Source: Paucibacter sp. Y2R2-4 (GTDB taxonomy: Bacteria > Pseudomonadota > Gammaproteobacteria > Burkholderiales > Burkholderiaceae_C). Taken from it: 64,000 nucleotides of DNA. This document shows, piece after piece, positions 47,064-55,587 of this stretch. The notes under the pieces are model-generated. The model had not been told where the DNA came from and did not search any database. It worked only from the letters and a program-made list of their open reading frames with translations. The DNA lies in the NCBI RefSeq assembly GCF_025717535.1, contig NZ_JAJIRO010000001.1, positions 1,302,001 to 1,366,000 of the forward strand, in the 5' to 3' direction. The stretch's first letter is position 1; each line of letters opens with the position of its first letter. A program made the position numbers and the translations under genes.

Positions 47064-47744
47064 ATGAAGACCAGCCATTTCTCACTGATCGCCGCCGCCG
47101 TTTTCAGCCTGGCAGGTGCCGCCCAAGCAGCCAACACCATCTCGATTCGCCAAAACGGCTTTGTCGGCAGCAGCGTGAACGTGGACATCGAGCAGCGCGG
47201 CATCAATGACAACACCTCCGCCGGTCTGCTGAACTTCGACATCAAGAATGGCGCCAGCTTCGGCGCCTACTGCGTCGAGCTGGGCCAGTTCACTTCCACC
47301 AACTACACCACCTACACGGTGGGCAGCTTCTCGGGCACCCAAGCCAGCAATCTGCAACACCTGTTCTCGGCGAACTACGCCAGCGTGGACACCAACACCG
47401 AACGCGCCGCCTTCCAGCTGGCCGTGTGGGAGCTGACGCATGAGAAGCTGAGCGGCCCGGCCAGCGTGACCGAACTCAACGGCGACGCCCAGTACTTCAA
47501 CCTCAACAACAGCACCACGAACTACACCACCCTGAAGGACTTGGCCAATAGCTATTTGACTGCTGGCGCCGCTTACCAGGGCAGCAGCCTCTACCAAATT
47601 GAGAAGCTCAGCAACGACTACCAGCAAGACCTGTTGCGCTTCAATGCGGTGACGGCCGTCCCCGAGCCAAGCAGCTACGCTCTGCTGCTGGCCGGCCTGG
47701 GTGCCATCGGCTTCATGAACAAGCGTCGCGCACGCTCGGCCTGA
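47064..47744 (+). CDS. PEP-CTERM protein with thioester-domain-like pattern
   Basis: Likely exosortase substrate. The 226-residue protein has a signal peptide (SLIAAAVFSLAGAAQA, cleavage near residue 22). The C-terminal sorting signal begins at V199 with PEP at 200-202, then a hydrophobic helix (YALLLAGLGAIGFM) and a basic end (NKRRARSA). The mature region has one cysteine, Cys70 in FGAYCVEL, and Gln118 in AAFQLAVWELTHE. That spacing resembles the thioester domain (TED) of Gram-positive surface adhesins, where such a Cys and Gln form an internal thioester. The TED assignment is by eye only. The gene stands alone, with a strong terminator after it. Confidence 0.88.
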   Translation: MKTSHFSLIAAAVFSLAGAAQAANTISIRQNGFVGSSVNVDIEQRGINDNTSAGLLNFDIKNGASFGAYCVELGQFTSTNYTTYTVGSFSGTQASNLQHLFSANYASVDTNTERAAFQLAVWELTHEKLSGPASVTELNGDAQYFNLNNSTTNYTTLKDLANSYLTAGAAYQGSSLYQIEKLSNDYQQDLLRFNAVTAVPEPSSYALLLAGLGAIGFMNKRRARSA

Positions 47745-47770
47745 TTCAGCGAAGAACGTCACACCAAGAA

Positions 47771-47797
47771 AAACGGGCCCGAGGGGCCCGTTTTTTT
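47771..47797 (+). terminator. Intrinsic terminator after PEP-CTERM gene
   Basis: The stem ACGGGCCC/GGGCCCGT with a three-base loop GAG is followed by a run of T (47791-47797). It closes a one-gene transcript. Confidence 0.92.
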
Positions 47798-47827
47798 ATT
47801 CATTGCGCCTAGCGCTGCTGAAGCCGA

Positions 47828-47968
47828 TTACTTGGCCTTCTTGCTGCGGTCAGGCACCACGGTCACCCGCGTCGGCATCACCGGCTCACCGGACATGGGC
47901 TTCGGAGGCGAGCTGTCCTTCTTGGGCTTCTTGGCTTCCTTATTGCTTTTCTGCTGTCCTTTGGCCAT
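47828..47968 (-). CDS. Small Lys-rich basic protein, 46 residues
   Basis: A short gene of unknown function. The ATG at 47968 has AGGAG six bases upstream, and the protein begins AKGQQKSNKEAKKPKKD and ends DRSKKAK. It is strongly basic, with about 13 lysines. I recall similar short Lys-rich proteins starting MAKGQQKSNKE in other Burkholderiales, but could not check. The good ribosome site and codon use support a real gene. A nucleic-acid-binding role is possible but unproven. Confidence 0.75.
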   Translation of the reverse strand: MAKGQQKSNKEAKKPKKDSSPPKPMSGEPVMPTRVTVVPDRSKKAK

Positions 47969-48070
47969 GAGCTTCTCCTGTTCTGCGTGCTGGGTCAGCA
48001 CCTGTTGTTGAAATATGAAATTATTTGCCTGCGCAAGTTTGACATGAACCGCGCCTGCTGACGGCAGGGA

Positions 48071-48580
48071 TCAATACACGCCCATATAGTCCTTCTTGCC
48101 CAGTTCCACCCCGTTGTGCCGCAAGATGGCATAGCTGGTGGTCACATGGAAGAAGAACTGCGGCAGGCCGTAGTGCAGCAAATAGTCTTGGCCGCTGAAG
48201 CGGCGCTCTTTGGGGGTGCCGGGGCGGGTGACGATGTCGCGCGTGGCGGCGCTCTCAAATTGGCCGGCGTCCAGGCCTTCAATAAAGCTCAGCGTTTTCT
48301 GGATGCGGGCATGCAGGTCAGCAAAGCTCTGCTCGGTGTCTTCCGCGCTGGGCACTTCCACACCGGCCAGGCGGGCGCAAACGCCCTTGGCAAAGTCACA
48401 AGCCACTTGCACCTGCTTGGTCAGTGCAAACATATCGGGGAACAAGCGCGCTTGCAGCAGGGCCGCGGCCTCGATATTGCGGGCACTGGCATGCGCTTCC
48501 GCCTTGGCCAGCACGTCGGACAAGCCTCCCAACATTTGCTTGAACACCGGCACCGAGGCTTGATACATGACTTGGCTCAT
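48071..48580 (-). CDS. DUF1993 family protein
   Basis: Protein of unknown function, 169 residues, probably a four-helix DinB-like fold. Family features are VPVFKQMLGGLSDVLAKAEAHA, LLQARLFPDMFALTKQVQVACDFAKG and DYLLHYGLPQFFFHVTTSYAILRHNGVELGKKDYMG. No metal-ligand set is obvious beyond a few histidines. It is a single gene, divergent from ybiB. Confidence 0.88.
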   Translation of the reverse strand: MSQVMYQASVPVFKQMLGGLSDVLAKAEAHASARNIEAAALLQARLFPDMFALTKQVQVACDFAKGVCARLAGVEVPSAEDTEQSFADLHARIQKTLSFIEGLDAGQFESAATRDIVTRPGTPKERRFSGQDYLLHYGLPQFFFHVTTSYAILRHNGVELGKKDYMGVY

Positions 48581-48700
48581 GATTGATTTCCCAAAGTTCT
48601 AAGAGGCCGCCATTCTGGCAGGCTGACATGACTTTTGCCGAAGTCCGGCTTTGCCTAGGCAAAGAACTCAGGAAGGCAACGCCCCCCTAAACTGCGGCCC

Positions 48701-49621
48701 ATGCAATTTGCCCCCTTGATCAAAGAAGTCGGCCGCGGCACCAAAGGCGCGCGCGATATGGATGCGGCCACGGCCGAGGCTTTGTTCGGAGCCATCTTGG
48801 ACGGTCAAGTGCCCGATATGGAGTTGGGCGCCCTGTTGCTATCGCTGCGGATCAAGGGCGAAAGCGCGGCCGAGTTGGCGGGCTTTGAGCGCGCCATGCA
48901 GGCCCGAACTGCACGAATTGATGTGCCCGCCGGCCCACGCTGCGTGCTGCTGCCCAGCTTCAACGGCGCCCGCAAACAAGCCAATTTGATGCCGCTGGTG
49001 GCGCTGCTGCTGGCGCGCGAAGGCATTCCTGTCTTGATCCACGGCCGGCATGACTTCGACAGCCGCGAAAGCCCGTTTGAGCTGCTGGCAGCCTTGGGCC
49101 TGCCACTGGCCGACTCGGTGCAAGAGGCCTCGGCGCAGCTGGCCTCAAGTCGCCTGGCCTGCTTGCCACTGGCCCGCTTGAACCCGGGCTTAGACGCTTT
49201 GATGGCCTTGCGCCCACGGCTTGGGGTGCGCAACAGCGGGCACAGCGTCGCCAAATTGCTGGACGCCGCACCGGGCCGCTCGGTGCGCGTGGTGGCCGTC
49301 ACGCATCCGGAGTACCTGATCAGCATGGGCGAGGCCCTGCAGCGATCCACCGCTCCTGAAGGCCGCGCGCTGCTGATGAAGGCCAGCGAAGGCGAGGCCT
49401 ATGCCCATCTGCGACGCAAACCGCAGCTTTACGGCTTTATCAACGGTGAGCGGCATGAACTGCATGCCGCCGACAGCGAAGATCTGGACTGGCCGCTGTC
49501 CGAGGCCTGCGAGGCGGGCGCCAACGCGGCTTTGATTCAGGCCATGTTGGCGGGTGAAAGCGATATTCCGCCGCGCATTCAGGAACAAGTGAGCGTACTG
49601 GCCCAACTGGCCCGCGACTGA
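48701..49621 (+). CDS. ybiB: YbiB/TrpD2-family DNA-binding protein
   Basis: Member of the TrpD2 group: it has the fold of anthranilate phosphoribosyltransferase but binds nucleic acid instead of catalysing that reaction. Visible are FAPLIKEVGRGTKGARDMD, LFGAILDGQVPDMELGALLLSLRIKGES, the glycosyltransferase-3 region (PLVALLLAREGIPVLIHGRHDFDSR) and LGVRNSGHSVAKLLD. 306 residues. In E. coli ybiB belongs to the LexA regulon; no clear LexA box was found here. Confidence 0.85.
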   Translation: MQFAPLIKEVGRGTKGARDMDAATAEALFGAILDGQVPDMELGALLLSLRIKGESAAELAGFERAMQARTARIDVPAGPRCVLLPSFNGARKQANLMPLVALLLAREGIPVLIHGRHDFDSRESPFELLAALGLPLADSVQEASAQLASSRLACLPLARLNPGLDALMALRPRLGVRNSGHSVAKLLDAAPGRSVRVVAVTHPEYLISMGEALQRSTAPEGRALLMKASEGEAYAHLRRKPQLYGFINGERHELHAADSEDLDWPLSEACEAGANAALIQAMLAGESDIPPRIQEQVSVLAQLARD

Positions 49622-49644
49622 ACAGAGGCCAGCCTCGCCCAGGG

Positions 49645-50523
49645 TTACTCAGACTCAGGCGCGTCGGTCTCAGAGTTGGACTGCCCAACAGGCTGGCCGG
49701 CAAAAGCCACATGGCCGCCACTGATGGCATCCACCTCGACCACCAACTCTGGAAAGCGGTGCAAGAACTCCGAGAAGTTGGTGCAGCCCAGGGCCTGCTC
49801 GTCGAATGAAGGCAGCAAGCGCTTGATGAAAACCTTCAAGGCGCTGCGCGACACATAGTTCTCGCCATTGCGGTCCACCAACTGCTTGAGTGCTCGCTGC
49901 AGCGCTTGACGGGCTTCGTCCAGCGAGGGCGAACCCACCGCTTCGGCGTCCTCGACCACCGGCGCCAACTCGGCCGGTGCTGCCTCCAGTGGCAGGCCGA
50001 GCAGGTTTTGATAGAACTTGAACTCGTTACAACTGGCGGTCCAGAAACGATTGCTATAGCCCGCCACGCCCACACCGGCGATGAAACGGCCCGCTTGCTT
50101 GACCTTTTGCGCCAGGCTGATGAAGTCGCTGTCGCTGGAGATCACCACCACATGGGTCAGGTGCGGGTGGTTGTGCACATCGCTCAAGGCATCCAGTGCC
50201 ATGCGGATGTCGGCGCTGTTCTTCATGTTGGAGCCGCGCGGGAACATCTGGATCAAGTCCACCCCCGCCTCATTCAAGGCATGGCGGTAGTTGGCAAAAA
50301 ACTGCCAGTTGCCATAGGCGCGGTTGATGATGATGTCGCCCAGAGAGGCGGCGTACTCCAGGATGGGTTTGAGGTCGACAAAGACCGGCTGCAGCTTCAG
50401 CCGGTTGTCGCGGTAGGCGCCGTCGCCATGGGCCACATTGGCCAGCACGGCATGCAGATTCTCGAAATCCCAGTAAATCGCTACTTTGGTGGCTTCGGCG
50501 CGGAAAGAGGTGAACTGGGGCAT
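49645..50523 (-). CDS. NYN-domain nuclease-like protein with OST-HTH (LOTUS) domain
   Basis: Probable RNA-processing protein. The N-terminal NYN (PIN-like) domain spans about residues 10-165 with VAIYWDFENLHAVL, IINRAYGNWQFFANYRHALNEAGVDLIQ, NSADIRMALDAL and HVVVISSDSDFISLAQKVK, which supply the acidic metal-site residues. The C-terminal 75 residues (ALQRALKQLVDRNGENYVSRSALK, GCTNFSEFLHRFPELVVEV) fit an OST-HTH/LOTUS domain, known to bind RNA. I chose the ATG at 50523 (PQFTSFRAEATK; 292 residues); the frame is open for 32 more codons upstream. No partner gene is apparent. Confidence 0.85.
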   Translation of the reverse strand: MPQFTSFRAEATKVAIYWDFENLHAVLANVAHGDGAYRDNRLKLQPVFVDLKPILEYAASLGDIIINRAYGNWQFFANYRHALNEAGVDLIQMFPRGSNMKNSADIRMALDALSDVHNHPHLTHVVVISSDSDFISLAQKVKQAGRFIAGVGVAGYSNRFWTASCNEFKFYQNLLGLPLEAAPAELAPVVEDAEAVGSPSLDEARQALQRALKQLVDRNGENYVSRSALKVFIKRLLPSFDEQALGCTNFSEFLHRFPELVVEVDAISGGHVAFAGQPVGQSNSETDAPESE

Positions 50524-50703
50524 GGGAGTCGGGGAGATAAGAACAAAAGCCTGAAATAGGCGGCAGTAAAAGCGCGAGCCAAGCCCACGGCGCTTAGCAA
50601 CACAGCAGGTGCGACGCATTCCTAGGCCCTGGACACCTGGCGCGCGCTGCTGCCGCGACGTCCTGAGCTTACCGCGTCCTTGCCCCTCGCCCGACTCAGG
50701 CGA

Positions 50704-50731
50704 ATTTCATATATGCAATTTCACATATGTA
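50704..50731. repeat. Tandem AT-rich 14-mers upstream of the sulfate operon
   Basis: Two adjacent copies, ATTTCATATATGCA and ATTTCACATATGTA, match at 12 of 14 positions; a third, degenerate copy starts at 50732. They lie about 90 bases before the tauE-like gene, in DNA far AT-richer than its surroundings. A regulator site (for example a LysR-type protein such as CysB) is a reasonable guess. Confidence 0.6.
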
Positions 50732-50820
50732 ATTTACAAATCTATGTTTTGCATATCTATGGAGGCCCACTAAAGTCCGGCCCCTAGGGTAGTCATGGTG
50801 GCTGCTCCCTGAGGAGTTCC

Positions 50821-51588
50821 ATGGACTGGATCGCGGTGGCAAGTGGCTTGGGTGTCGGCATCATTGTCGGCATCACGGGCGTGGGCGGCGGCTCGCTGAT
50901 GACGCCCTTGCTCCTGTCGGTGTTCAAGCTGAGCCCCGCCGTCGCCATTGGCACCGACCTCTGGTTTGCCGCGCTGACCAAGGTTTCGGGCTCCGTTGCC
51001 CATGCACGCCATGGCCATGTGAAATGGGGCCTGACCGGGCTCTTGCTCTTGGGAAGCATTCCGGCCTCGATTGGCACCGTGGCGCTGATGCATGCCACTG
51101 ACATCACCAAGGGCTGGGCCAGCACCCTGACCTTCTCGCTGGGCATCGCCCTCTTCCTGACTGCCCTGGTGGTCGCCTTCAAGAAGTCTTGGCAGGTGGT
51201 GGGGCTGCGTCTGGAGCGCTTCATCCCGGAATCACGCAAGCCGGCGCTGACGGTGGCTTGTGGCGTCTTGCTGGGCGTCTTGGTGTCTTTGTCTTCGATT
51301 GGCGCGGGCGCCATCGGCGCAACGCTGATCCTGCTGCTCTACCCCCGCCTGGAAGCCCGCTACATCGTCGGCAGTGACATCGCCCATGCCGTTCCCCTGA
51401 CGCTCGTCGCGGGTATTGGTCACGCCACCCTGGGCAATGTAAATTGGTCCCTGCTGGTTCCGCTGCTGCTCGGATCCATGCCCGGCATCTGGCTGGGCGC
51501 TCAACTGACCCGTCGCCTCCCTGATGGCGTGGTACGCGGCCTGCTCTGTGGCTCGCTGCTGCTCGCTGGCTGGAAAGTCATTCACTGA
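50821..51588 (+). CDS. TauE/SafE-family sulfite/sulfonate exporter
   Basis: Polytopic membrane protein of 255 residues with about seven or eight helices. The two TauE repeats are recognisable: GVGIIVGITGVGGGSLMTPLLL near the start and LLGVLVSLSSIGAGAIGATLI in the middle. It heads the sulfate-assimilation operon, 18 bases before the sulfite reductase gene, so it probably moves sulfite or a related sulfur anion. The transport direction cannot be read from sequence. Confidence 0.87.
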   Translation: MDWIAVASGLGVGIIVGITGVGGGSLMTPLLLSVFKLSPAVAIGTDLWFAALTKVSGSVAHARHGHVKWGLTGLLLLGSIPASIGTVALMHATDITKGWASTLTFSLGIALFLTALVVAFKKSWQVVGLRLERFIPESRKPALTVACGVLLGVLVSLSSIGAGAIGATLILLLYPRLEARYIVGSDIAHAVPLTLVAGIGHATLGNVNWSLLVPLLLGSMPGIWLGAQLTRRLPDGVVRGLLCGSLLLAGWKVIH

Positions 51589-51606
51589 ATTCCCTCTCGT
51601 AGAACT

Positions 51607-53316
51607 ATGTACGCCTACACCGACTTCGACCGCCAATTCGTCCATGCGCGTGCCGCGCAGTACCGTGATCAGCTGGAGCGCAACCTGGCCGGCGAGCTCA
51701 GCGACGATCACTTCCGTCCGCTGCGCTTGCAAAACGGCTGGTATGTGCAACGCCATGCGCCCATGCTGCGCGTGGCCGTGCCCTACGGCGCCTTGAGCGC
51801 CCGCCAGCTGCGCGCCTTGGCCGGCATCGCCCGTGACTTCGACCGCGGTTATGGCCACTTCACCACCCGCCAAAATCTGCAATACAACTGGATTCCGCTG
51901 ACCGCCTCGGCCGATGTGATGGACCGCCTGGCCGCTGTGGACATGCACGGCATCCAGACCAGCGGCAACTGCATCCGCAACATCACCAGCGACTGCTTCG
52001 CCGGCGTGGCGCATGACGAGATCGTCGACCCCCGCCCCTATGCCGAAGTGCTGCGCCAGTGGAGCACGCTGCACCCGGAGTTCGCCTTCTTGCCACGCAA
52101 GTTCAAGATCGCCATTTCGGGCACGGTGGAGGACCGCGCCGCCATCGCCTGGCACGACATCGGCCTGCAGTTGCTGAAGAACGAGGCCGGCGAGGTCGGT
52201 TTCAAGGTGCTGGTCGGTGGCGGCATGGGCCGCACGCCCATCATCGGCCAGGTGATCAATGAGTTCCTGCCCTGGCAGCAAATCCTGGTCTTCATCGAAG
52301 CCATCGTGCGCGTCTACAACCGCTACGGCCGCCGCGACAATCTGTACAAAGCCCGCATCAAGATCTTGGTCAAGGCCGAAGGCCAGCAGTTCTTTGACGA
52401 TGTGAACGCCGAGTTCAAACAGATCTTGGAACTTGACGAGGGTGGCCGCGAGCACCTGATTCCGCAAGCCGAGTTGGACCGCGTGGCCGCTTGCTTTGTG
52501 CGCCCGAATGGCGTGCAGGCCGGCGTGAGCAGCGACATCCTGGCCGGCGTGGCCGACGGCGCCTACAAGCGCTGGTTGGAGCGCAATGTGCATCGCCACA
52601 ATGTGCCGGGCTATCGCGCGGTGACCCTGTCGCTGAAGCGCGCCGGCATTGCACCCGGTGACGCCACCGACGGACAGATGGACGCCGCGGCTGACCTGGC
52701 CGACCGCTACAGCGCGTCGGAGTTGCGCGTCAGCCATGACCAGAATTTGGTCTTGCCCTGGGTGCGTGAAGCCGATCTGCCGGCGGTGTTTGAAGCCGCT
52801 CGCGGCCTCGGCCTGGCCACGCCGAACATCGGCCTCTTGACCGACATGATCGCCTGCCCCGGTGGCGACTTCTGCGCCCTGGCCAATGCGCGCTCGATCC
52901 CGGTGGCGGCGGCCATCACCGAGCGTTTTGAAGACCTGGACGAGCTCTACGACATCGGCGATATCGACCTGCACATCAGCGGCTGCATCAACTCTTGCGG
53001 CCACCACCACAGCGGCCATATCGGCATCCTCGGCGTCGACAAAGACGGCAAGGAGTGGTACCAGGTCTCGCTGGGCGGCTCGGACGGCTCGACACTGTCG
53101 GGCAACTCGGTGGCCGGCCGCGTGATCGGCCCCTCGTTTGCCGCCGACGAAGTGGCGGACGTGATCGAGTCGGTCATCGACACCTACCGCAGCCAGCGCA
53201 GCAGCAGCGCCGAGCGCTTCATCGAAACCGTGCGCCGCATTGGCCTGGAGCCCTTCAAGGCGCCGGCTAACGCCGTCCGCACGCTGACCGGCACGCCCGC
53301 TGCCAACGCCAACTGA
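51607..53316 (+). CDS. cysI: Sulfite reductase haemoprotein (nitrite/sulfite reductase family)
   Basis: Reduces sulfite to sulfide using sirohaem and a [4Fe-4S] cluster. The 569-residue protein has the two sirohaem/Fe-S ferredoxin-like halves. It shows RDFDRGYGHFTTRQNLQYNW and TSGNCIRNITSD in the N-terminal half, then the four cluster cysteines in CPGGDFCALANARS (first Cys about 417) and CINSCGHHHSGHIG (about 460). No CysJ flavoprotein gene is present in the operon, so electrons must come from another donor such as ferredoxin. It is followed by a DUF934 gene. Confidence 0.93.
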   Translation: MYAYTDFDRQFVHARAAQYRDQLERNLAGELSDDHFRPLRLQNGWYVQRHAPMLRVAVPYGALSARQLRALAGIARDFDRGYGHFTTRQNLQYNWIPLTASADVMDRLAAVDMHGIQTSGNCIRNITSDCFAGVAHDEIVDPRPYAEVLRQWSTLHPEFAFLPRKFKIAISGTVEDRAAIAWHDIGLQLLKNEAGEVGFKVLVGGGMGRTPIIGQVINEFLPWQQILVFIEAIVRVYNRYGRRDNLYKARIKILVKAEGQQFFDDVNAEFKQILELDEGGREHLIPQAELDRVAACFVRPNGVQAGVSSDILAGVADGAYKRWLERNVHRHNVPGYRAVTLSLKRAGIAPGDATDGQMDAAADLADRYSASELRVSHDQNLVLPWVREADLPAVFEAARGLGLATPNIGLLTDMIACPGGDFCALANARSIPVAAAITERFEDLDELYDIGDIDLHISGCINSCGHHHSGHIGILGVDKDGKEWYQVSLGGSDGSTLSGNSVAGRVIGPSFAADEVADVIESVIDTYRSQRSSSAERFIETVRRIGLEPFKAPANAVRTLTGTPAANAN

Positions 53317-53333
53317 ATCAGGTCCCCCTCATC

Positions 53334-53822
53334 ATGAAGTTCATTGACACCCATCATCAGCAATGGCATCGCGTGGTCGGCGAAGACGGCCCGATGCCGC
53401 ACCCTGATCCAGCTCCCAACCTGCTGCTGACGATTGAGCAGTGGCATGCCGTGCGCGACCACTGGCCGGCTGGCTTGGCCACCGGAGTGGAAGTACCGAA
53501 CGACTTTGCCATCGAAGACCTGGCCGCCGACCTGCCGCGCCTGAGCTTGATCGCCCTGCACTTCCCCAAGTGGGTGGACGGCCGCGCCTACAGCCAGGCC
53601 CGCCTGCTGCGCTCCCGCTACCGCTTTGCCGGTGAAGTGCGCGCGACTGGCGAAGTCTTGGTCGATATGTTGCCGCTGCTGGCCCGCACCGGCTTTGACG
53701 CGGTGCAGCTCGGCGCTGACCAGTCACGCGCTTCCGCCGAGCGGGCGCTGGCCTTCTTCCCTGCCCACTACCAAGGTGATGTGGACGCGACCCAGCCGGT
53801 CTTTGCCCGAGGTGCGGCATGA
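53334..53822 (+). CDS. DUF934 protein of the sulfite-reduction operon
   Basis: Family of unknown biochemistry, nearly always next to cysI in betaproteobacteria and often called a probable oxidoreductase in sulfite reduction. It is 162 residues, with VEVPNDFAIEDLAADLPRLSLIAL, FPKWVDGRAYSQARLLRSRYRF and GEVRATGEVLVDMLPLLARTGFDAV typical of the family. No cofactor motif is visible. It overlaps cysH by four bases. Confidence 0.9.
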   Translation: MKFIDTHHQQWHRVVGEDGPMPHPDPAPNLLLTIEQWHAVRDHWPAGLATGVEVPNDFAIEDLAADLPRLSLIALHFPKWVDGRAYSQARLLRSRYRFAGEVRATGEVLVDMLPLLARTGFDAVQLGADQSRASAERALAFFPAHYQGDVDATQPVFARGAA

Positions 53823-54631
53823 GCGGAGAAGTCTCCAGCTTGCCTGAGGTGTCGGCCTTGCCCGGCGCTGCGGCTGCTGCTTCAGCTTCGGCCATCCAGC
53901 TCTACGCCCGCGAAACCGCCGGCTTTGCGGAGCGTGTGGCCAAGACGGTCGAAATCCTGCAAGAAGCCGTGTATGCCCATGGCGCCAGCCTGGTGCAGTC
54001 CAGCAGCCTGGGCGCTGAAGACATGGTCATCACCGATCTGATCGCTCGCCACCAGCTGCCGATTGCCATCGCCACGCTGGACACCGGCCGCCTGCACGCC
54101 GAAACCCTGGCCTTGCTGCCGCAGATCGAAACCCAATACGGGCGTAAGGTCGAAGTTTTCAGCCCGGTGCACGACGCCGTGATCAACTTCGTGCGGGTGC
54201 GCGGCGATCGTGCCATGTACGAAAGCCTGGCCCTGCGCAAAGAATGCTGCAGCATCCGCAAACTCGAACCGCTCGGCCGCATGTTGGATGGCCGCACTGG
54301 CTGGATCACCGGCCTGCGCCGAGAGCAGTCCAGCAACCGCGCCGATGTGCCCTTCACCGAGCTGGATAACCACGGCCGCAGCAAGATCAACGCGCTGGCC
54401 GAGTGGAGCTGGGCCGATGTCTGGCAATACATCTCCACCTACAAAGTGCCCTTCAACGCCTTGCATGACCAGTTCATGCCCAGCATCGGCTGCGCCCCCT
54501 GCACCCGCGCCATCGCCGTGGGTGAGGACTTCCGCGCCGGCCGCTGGTGGTGGGAGGACGAAAACGCCAAGGAATGCGGCCTGCACAAAGCCCATTCGAA
54601 CGAAGAATTGAAGTCAGGAGCCACGGCATGA
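53819..54631 (+). CDS. cysH: Adenylylsulfate reductase, assimilatory (APS-reductase type)
   Basis: Reduces activated sulfate to sulfite with thioredoxin. The Cys pair C143-C144 (KECCSIRK) and C225-x2-C228 (GCAPCTR) would bind a [4Fe-4S] cluster, the mark of enzymes that use APS directly. The catalytic cysteine is C253 in KECGLH. The first 25 residues are a poorly conserved Ala/Ser-rich extension. It lies between DUF934 and cysD, with ATGA overlaps on both sides. The cluster ligands fit the absence of an APS kinase gene. Confidence 0.93.
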   Translation: MSGEVSSLPEVSALPGAAAAASASAIQLYARETAGFAERVAKTVEILQEAVYAHGASLVQSSSLGAEDMVITDLIARHQLPIAIATLDTGRLHAETLALLPQIETQYGRKVEVFSPVHDAVINFVRVRGDRAMYESLALRKECCSIRKLEPLGRMLDGRTGWITGLRREQSSNRADVPFTELDNHGRSKINALAEWSWADVWQYISTYKVPFNALHDQFMPSIGCAPCTRAIAVGEDFRAGRWWWEDENAKECGLHKAHSNEELKSGATA

Positions 54632-55587
54632 ACGCCCCCGTCAATTTGCAAGCGCTGGCCGCCACGGTGGACCAACGCCACCTGGATCACCTGGAAGAAG
54701 AGGCCATCTTCATCCTGCGTGAAGTGGCCGCCGGCTTTGAGCGCCCGGGCCTGCTGTTCTCCAGCGGCAAGGACTCTTGCGTGGTGTTGCGCCTGGCCGA
54801 GAAGGCCTTCAAACAACGCGTGGCTGGCAATGAGTTCAAGGGCAAGCTGCCTTTCCCGCTGGTCCATGTGGACACCGGCCACAACTTCCCCGAAGTGATC
54901 GAATTCCGCGAAAAGCGCGTGGCCGAGATGGGCGAGCGCCTGATCGTCGCGCACATGGACGAGTCGATCAAGAAAGGCACCGTCCGCCTGGCCCATCCGC
55001 TGGAATCGCGCAACGGCCACCAGACCGTGACCCTGCTGGAAGCGATCGAGGAGCACCGCTTTGACGTGCTGATTGGCGGCGCTCGTCGCGACGAAGAGAA
55101 GGCGCGCGCCAAGGAGCGCATCTTCAGCCACCGCGACAGCTTCGGCCAATGGCAGCCCAAAGAACAGCGCCCCGAGCTCTGGAACTTGTTCAACACCCGC
55201 ATCCGCCCGGGTGAGCATTTCCGCGCCTTCCCCATCAGCAACTGGACCGAGCTGGATGTGTGGCTCTACATTGCCCGCGAAAACATCCCGCTGCCCAGCC
55301 TGTACTACCAGCATGAGCGCCAGGTGATTCGCCGCAAGGGCTTGCTGGTGCCGCTGACCGAGGTGACGCCACCCGAAGCCGGTGAGACGGTGGAAACCGC
55401 CACCGTGCGCTTCCGCACCGTCGGCGATATGACTTGCACCTGCCCGGTGGAAAGCACGGCCGCATCGGCCGCCGACATCGTGGCTGAGACGCTCACCGTG
55501 ACCGTGAGCGAACGCGGCGCCACCCGCATGGACGATAGAACTTCGGAAGCTTCGATGGAGCGCCGCAAGAAAGAGGGCTACTTCTGA
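54628..55587 (+). CDS. cysD: Sulfate adenylyltransferase subunit 2
   Basis: Small, catalytic subunit of ATP sulfurylase, making APS from sulfate and ATP. The ATG at 54628 overlaps the cysH stop and has AGGAG seven bases upstream; earlier in-frame codons belong to cysH. The 319-residue protein shows the PP-loop LFSSGKDSCVVLRLA, HVDTGHNFPEVIEFR, GGARRDEEKARAKER and FPISNWTELDVW. Its stop shares one base with the cysN start. Confidence 0.95.
   Translation: MNAPVNLQALAATVDQRHLDHLEEEAIFILREVAAGFERPGLLFSSGKDSCVVLRLAEKAFKQRVAGNEFKGKLPFPLVHVDTGHNFPEVIEFREKRVAEMGERLIVAHMDESIKKGTVRLAHPLESRNGHQTVTLLEAIEEHRFDVLIGGARRDEEKARAKERIFSHRDSFGQWQPKEQRPELWNLFNTRIRPGEHFRAFPISNWTELDVWLYIARENIPLPSLYYQHERQVIRRKGLLVPLTEVTPPEAGETVETATVRFRTVGDMTCTCPVESTAASAADIVAETLTVTVSERGATRMDDRTSEASMERRKKEGYF

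Noticed and set aside
51232-53019. 595-codon open frame antisense to cysI
   Set aside because: It mirrors a gene with intact sirohaem/Fe-S motifs, has no recognisable domain and crosses two sense genes.
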